This document shows, in pieces, positions 59,001 through 64,000 of a DNA stretch of 64,000 nt (position 1 is the stretch's first letter; every line of letters begins with the position of its first letter). The notes under the pieces are model-generated. The model made no database searches and was not told where the DNA came from. It saw nothing but the letters and a program-made list of their open reading frames with translations. Position numbers and translations under genes: made by a program. The stretch is taken from NCBI GenBank assembly GCA_947034885.2, contig OX344751.2, positions 41,817,082 through 41,881,081 on the forward strand, read 5' to 3'. The stretch is from Thuidium tamariscinum (Eukaryota; Streptophyta; Bryopsida; Hypnales; Thuidiaceae).

Positions 59001-61496
59001 ATTTAATTTTTTTTTCTAAAATAATATATTTTTTTTAATCTGACTTAACTTATATAGGTTTGGCCAAGAGGAGAATAGGAAAGTGGGTGGACAAACTTTG
59101 TCATGTACAATATTCAAAAAACACGATAGCAACTACTTTGGTTGTTTTAGAAATTACCAATGTATGTTGTTAATTCTTTCACTAAAATACAAAGTCAATT
59201 TTCATGATCAATTTTCTTTTTTTCATAGTTTGTAGTAAAGATGGTTTGGAACAATATATATTTTTAACATTATTTTTTATAGTTAGTAGATATTTGTATA
59301 TTATAGTACATAAGTATTTCTTTGTCTTAATGCACGGGTGTGCATTGAAATTCAAATCCTTGAAAATTGAACTTGTTCTATAGAAATCAAACTTGTATAA
59401 GACAATTTTTATTTTATTTTTTATTTTTGGTATAAGGCATGGCATGTATTTAAAGTACCAAAATTCATCAAAAAAATGTTATGTGTTCAATTTTGCATAC
59501 TTATGTGAATGATCAAAGTTTTATATTTTGGTGCACATTCATGCATTGTGACAAAAAAATTTTGTACCATAGCATGCAAACATTCTAGTACAAGAACTAA
59601 AACATTATCTTTTTAGCATTTGTGGTAACTATTTTCTATAATTATGTATTTGTACAAATACCTTCTTTATTTTCAAAATTCAACTAATATATAAAGCAAT
59701 ACTTAGTGTTTGGAAGGAAAACAATTTGAGCTACGTGTTGCTCGCCAACTAGGCCTTGTTGACTATGTAGCTACAAAAATTCCATTGCTTCAAGACTCAA
59801 ATACCACCTTAGGTTTGATGAAAATTTAAAAAAAACTCTTATGTCTTCCAGGAAATTGAAGTTATTTTATAATTCATAATTTGCTTCCTCCTTTGGTTCC
59901 TATGCTCTTGTCAAGTTTGGAAATATTTAATTCTTTTGGAAATTTTAATTAAGAATTAGATCATTTTTCTTCTAATCAAGAAATATGTGAATTCAATGAT
60001 GATCAAATAAAGAAAAATAAATAATTAAATGTATTACAAGAAATCTTAGAAGGATTATTGAATTGTACTATATCTAGTATAGAACATTCATGCATTGATA
60101 AAAATCAATTAAATATGCAAGATGATCTAGTTGATTTACTTGTTGCATATGGACTTATACATCAACTACAAAATCTCTCTAGTATATTTTATTGGCAACA
60201 AGGCAACTAAGTTCCTATTCCAAATTCCATTATCTTTAGTCTAAAGTTGATAGAAGTCTTAACAGGGTCAAAAAGAAAATCTCTCACTACAACTCATGAA
60301 GAGCCTATCAATATTTTTGTACACAAATCTTGTTTGAAGCAAAACAAATATAAAACTGGAAAAGAAGAATTTACAAAGAAAAGTGTTTTTACATCTATAC
60401 CCAAAGACACCAATCATAGTAGAGATATGATTAACAAATCAAAGGAAGATGTATATGAATTTAGTAGAAGAATTCTACAAATTGTAATAAGTCAAAAAAA
60501 CTCTTGACTTTCTTAGTCAACTACATTTTTAATTGTTGCTCTTTCAAAGACTAGATTAGTTGGACTTCTTTCTTTTTTAATTGGGATGATTATTCCAATT
60601 AGCACATCATTCCAAAAGGAGGTAATATCCTAATACTAAATTTTCTTTGATGTAGTGAAATTAATTTAATCTCAACTAAAAGAATGGAATTAAAAGATAT
60701 AGGTGGAAGTACAAATAGAAATACTACAATACATATAATATTGAAATTTTAAATTAATATTTTGAAAATTAAATATATTGATATGTATTATATTTTAAAA
60801 GATATATACAATAATTTTCAAAATATCTAAGAGAAAGAATATGAATATTTTTTCAATCTCAAAATTAGTTTAATTAGTTTCCACATGTTACATAGAAAAT
60901 AAATGCATTACCGCCAAATTTTAATGAAATTGCAATAATGTTGTTACAAGTTCTCAATAATGTTGCAAGGCTTGATTTTTCTCTTGTTCAAAACAAATTG
61001 GTATCTCTATTAATTTAATTTTAAAATAAATTGTTTTTCTTTACCTAAATACCATCTGAAATCTTACTTTTAATCTATAAATAATTTTGTGCTAATTTTA
61101 TATCTCTAAAATTATTCAAAAATATTTCTTTGTCTTTTCATTGATGTATATTTTAAATTTAGTTAGCTTCAAAGCATGGATTTTTGGGATTTTTTTTGTA
61201 TATGCAACCTTTCAAATGAATGAGAATTAAATTTTCCAAGTAATTATACCTGAAACATTCAATAAGAATGATGTGGTTGATTAAAAGCCTCTACTAATGA
61301 TTATTTACAATTGCTTTATAGGCATTGCCAAATGTATGCCTTGAATTCTATCAACTTGTGAGTTTTTTCTTAACATATTGTACAACTAATTGGAAGAGTA
61401 GCATTGACGAGGTAGATTCTTGATGTTTCAGTTAATAAGATGTTTTGTCTATAGTAATTTTAAGGAAAAAGCACTTTATTGAATACTTAAGCCCTA
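59001..61496. other. AT-rich tract, gene-free
   Basis: About 2.5 kb of very AT-rich sequence. An 86-codon frame at 60247-60507 (Lys/Ser/Thr-rich) has no recognised domain and may be chance or a remnant. Nothing else can be supported. Confidence 0.45.
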
Positions 61497-62231
61497 GGGT
61501 CATTGCAAGAAACGGCGTTCAAAAAGCGTAGCGTTTCAACAGTACTCCCCCTTTTTCTTTAGGAGTACTATTTAATTAGAAAAACAATTTTTAAAAAATA
61601 TGAAAAATATGTACAATGTACACACCTTAAAGATGAAGGTACCCTATGGAGGAAAACCTTAGGAAAATTCTCTAAGTAGGAGAACTAGAAAAGTGGAAAA
61701 TCTCATGAAAGTGGGCATAATTACATTTTAATTTGTAAAAAATAGGAAAAGCTCTTTTTCTCAAATCTAAAAATTGGCCATTTGAGAAGAGTTGATGGTG
61801 ATGAGATTTCACCAAAAAAATAATCTTAGTACTATTGTCAATGGTCAGGAATTGCGTGCAATTGGAGTGTTGTTTACATGCATGTGGAGGACATAAAATA
61901 ATATATTTTTAGATTCTCTTTGGTAGGAATATACTTTGCTACTACGCAAATGAACCATGAAAATTTCAACTTTAGATCATTAAATTTGGGTACTCCTAAC
62001 GTAGTAAAAACCCCTAAACCTCAGTTTGTGACAAATTAACAAAAATTAATTTTAAATATAAAATGATTTTTTTTAATTTCTGAAAAATAAGGTATGTAAA
62101 AACCATCAAGTTAGAGAGGTCCAATAATTATTTCATATTCTCGAATATTTTTATTCAAAAGTTATAGCAGAAAAGAATGACGTCACTCCCATTGTGACGG
62201 AGAATAGGATTGGCGTTTCTTGCAATGACCC
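61497..62231. mobile_element. Non-coding TIR element, GGGTCATTGCAAGAAAC family, copy 2
   Basis: The left end GGGTCATTGCAAGAAACG is an exact inverted match (18 bp) to the right end. A CCTA tetramer flanks both sides (61493-61496 and 62232-62235), a possible target duplication. The 735-bp interior is AT-rich with no gene. It lies between the two members of the diverged inverted pair. Confidence 0.7.
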
Positions 62232-62759
62232 CCTATCACACATCAAGTGTATGAAACACTCCATTTTCAAGTTTGCATCTAAATATCCATTTTTGTTTGG
62301 AGTAGAAAATCTACCCCATTTTTCCTTCACAAATTCATGATTCACCTTCATCAAAGAATTTGTGACAGTGTCTGGATAGTTTGTATAATTAACACTTTTA
62401 GAAAACAAGATTGGGAATATAAGATCTTTAAAGTAACTCTTAAAACTTGCCAAAGGTATTTGATTTTGAAGTGAAAAATTGATATATAAACTGAAGAAGC
62501 AACTTAGTGCAAATATAAAAATGTAATCCTTATTATGTCCCAAAATTGTATTAAATTTTTCAAAATTTGACTCATTGTAATGAATGCAATTTCTAAAACT
62601 AGTGTCAAAAATCCACTACCATGAAGCAATGTTTAGTGCAAAGTTTCTGTTACAAACCATATAGAAATTATTGCATGGATCTTCATAATATAATTATGTA
62701 CCTCAAATTAGAGGTCAAGAATGACTCTTCCAAATACGGTATACCACAACCCCTAAATG

Positions 62760-63190
62760 CTGTGATGTCCATTTTTTGGATATTTAACAGATTGAAGTCC
62801 CTCTTTCTATCTCATTCCTACTTGGATGAAAGTCATCCCAATTTGTAGTGATCATGAAAATATCAAGTTCTTGTCCTATTCATCGATTAGATATGTTGTT
62901 ACTAGAGTACCTATTCACCTAAAATTACAAGTGTGGAAGTGCGTCAAGCGGTCAACTTGCATGGACTGTAGTTGAAAATCGGATTTGTAAGAATGTGGTC
63001 ATAGATGTAAAGAGCACAAAAATTTAAAAATATCACTATGTGAAGGGGACCTTGTTCGAAATGTACTCCAAGAAGCTTTGCCCCCAAGAAGACAATATTC
63101 GGCTTGTAATTGAAAGTAGGACTTTTGATTTTGCACTTTCAAAATGTATCGAAAAATGATAGTGACGGCATTGATGAATGAAAGCATATG
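62760..63190 (-). repeat. Right member of a diverged inverted-repeat pair
   Basis: Reverse-complement counterpart of about 58590-59000. Together they bound about 4.6 kb of AT-rich sequence that includes one TIR element. Either these are the ends of an old element or two independent copies of a dispersed repeat in opposite orientation. Confidence 0.6.
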
Positions 63191-63342
63191 GATGAAATTT
63201 GGAACTTTCCATCTAAAACTTTCATTGGTATGTCACTTCTGAAATAATCCTGGAAATCATAGTTTATAATGTTTATTCGAAAATTGTCACTTTGAGACAT
63301 GAGTGTAGACGTTCGGGGTCAAAATTGTTAAAACATTACTCA

Positions 63343-63938
63343 TTATTTTTCAATATTGTCCCAAGTTTGCAACTCGACTATACACGTGTGGAAAGTCACC
63401 TCATCCATTGTGCCCGCATTTCGGCTGCTCATTAAAAGCCGGCGTCGACCAAATTGGTGGTGCTTCCATCCGCTCACTCTTTTCACTTGGCCGGCATCAC
63501 GTTTACCTTCTCCGAATGTCTTGGTTCTTGTTGGGTTTGTCGGCGGAGTGATCATGGGCTGCGGGGCTTGGTCACCAAAGAGTGGCGCTTCCATTTAAGG
63601 TAAGATTTCTATGCACTTTCGTACTCCGAGATAGAGTGCGGCTCCGGTTTCACCCCGGACACCGCATTCCGCGTTCTCAGTCTGTGATCCATGACTTTCA
63701 TGAAGTTAGTCGGGCGCATTGCCTTCCTCCAACGTTCGCAGCAGCGCGATTTAGAGAGCTTACTTTCAATGTCCGTGTCATTCCATTTCTGTAGTGCAGC
63801 CACACGATTCGGAAAGTAGTGCATTTCTTGATCTCCGAATGACAATGTAGTATGGTGACTAGTATTACTTGTGCTGTCGGTTGCTCGATAGGCGCCGTGG
63901 AGGTCGGAATCGCAGCAATACCAATGTGAACTATTCAT
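63343..63938 (-). CDS. Possible partial gene at the window edge, unrecognised
   Basis: GC content rises sharply here. Two minus-strand frames, 63938-63609 and 63594-63343, are open. The first includes a basic stretch (KWNDTDIESKLSKSRCCERW) that recalls a helical DNA-binding segment, without a firm family match. The second starts MEAPLFGDQAPQPMITPP. A splice between them was not resolved, and the gene would continue beyond the window. Confidence 0.25.
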
Positions 63939-64000
63939 CAGTTTGTTGCGTAGTTGGATTACGGAGGCAAAGAATCCACGGATTGGAAGTGGGCACCGCC

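Noticed and set aside
1-64000. tRNA or rRNA genes
   Set aside because: No cloverleaf with A and B boxes, and no rRNA core sequence, was recognised by eye. A covariance-model scan was not possible here.

Overview
The window is nuclear DNA of a eukaryote, most likely a non-flowering streptophyte (bryophyte, fern-grade plant or charophyte alga). The evidence is spliced genes with GT-AG introns, a CACTA-type transposase with its usual plant partner protein, a Ty1/copia LTR with an initiator-Met primer site, plant-type leucine-rich repeats and many nested transposons. The species cannot be named from this sequence. Host coding density is low.

Layout. 1.6-14.9 kb: a CACTA (En/Spm)-like element with two large genes that read without a break when spliced. 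A minus-strand TNPA/Transposase_24-like gene (8 exons, 986 aa) and a plus-strand TNP2 transposase gene (4 exons, 1143 aa) diverge from a central region, which also holds two small spliced plus-strand genes of unknown function. 16.55-24.43 kb: a TG...CA-bounded retroelement unit (copy A, target duplication CCAAC), split by a 3957-bp hAT-ended foldback element with arms of about 1.15 kb. 24.4-26.0 kb: a decayed leucine-rich-repeat gene. 27.0-27.5 kb: the C-terminal end of a LINE-like element. 29.36-29.6 kb: a broken aquaglyceroporin. 30.0-30.7 kb: a terminal-inverted-repeat element. 31.8-33.1 kb: the 5' end of a Ty1/copia element. 35.8-37.3 kb: a NIF/FCP1-domain gene whose catalytic aspartates are replaced.

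37.7-55.2 kb (minus strand): one large host gene, split by later insertions. It carries two ParB-like segments, a candidate methyltransferase exon and a coiled-coil tail. The insertions are copy C (itself carrying a 4.0-kb TG...CA unit and a 357-bp hAT MITE) and copy D (which carries 169 bp of this same gene). Spliced reading frames hold across roughly 1380 codons, yet contain seven TAG and one TAA codons, mostly where Gln would fit.

Directly upstream of this gene, and in its first intron, lie 14 copies of a GC-rich palindrome (core TCAGACCGCGCGGTCTGA). The last seven are spaced about 93 bp apart. ParB proteins of bacteria bind short palindromes (parS) near their own genes, so a ParB-like gene beside a palindrome array is the most interesting candidate system here. 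That link is inference.

57.5-63.3 kb is AT-rich, with a 21-bp minisatellite, a diverged inverted-repeat pair and another member of the 30-kb inverted-repeat family. The right edge may hold part of a minus-strand gene. No rRNA, tRNA or CRISPR array was seen.
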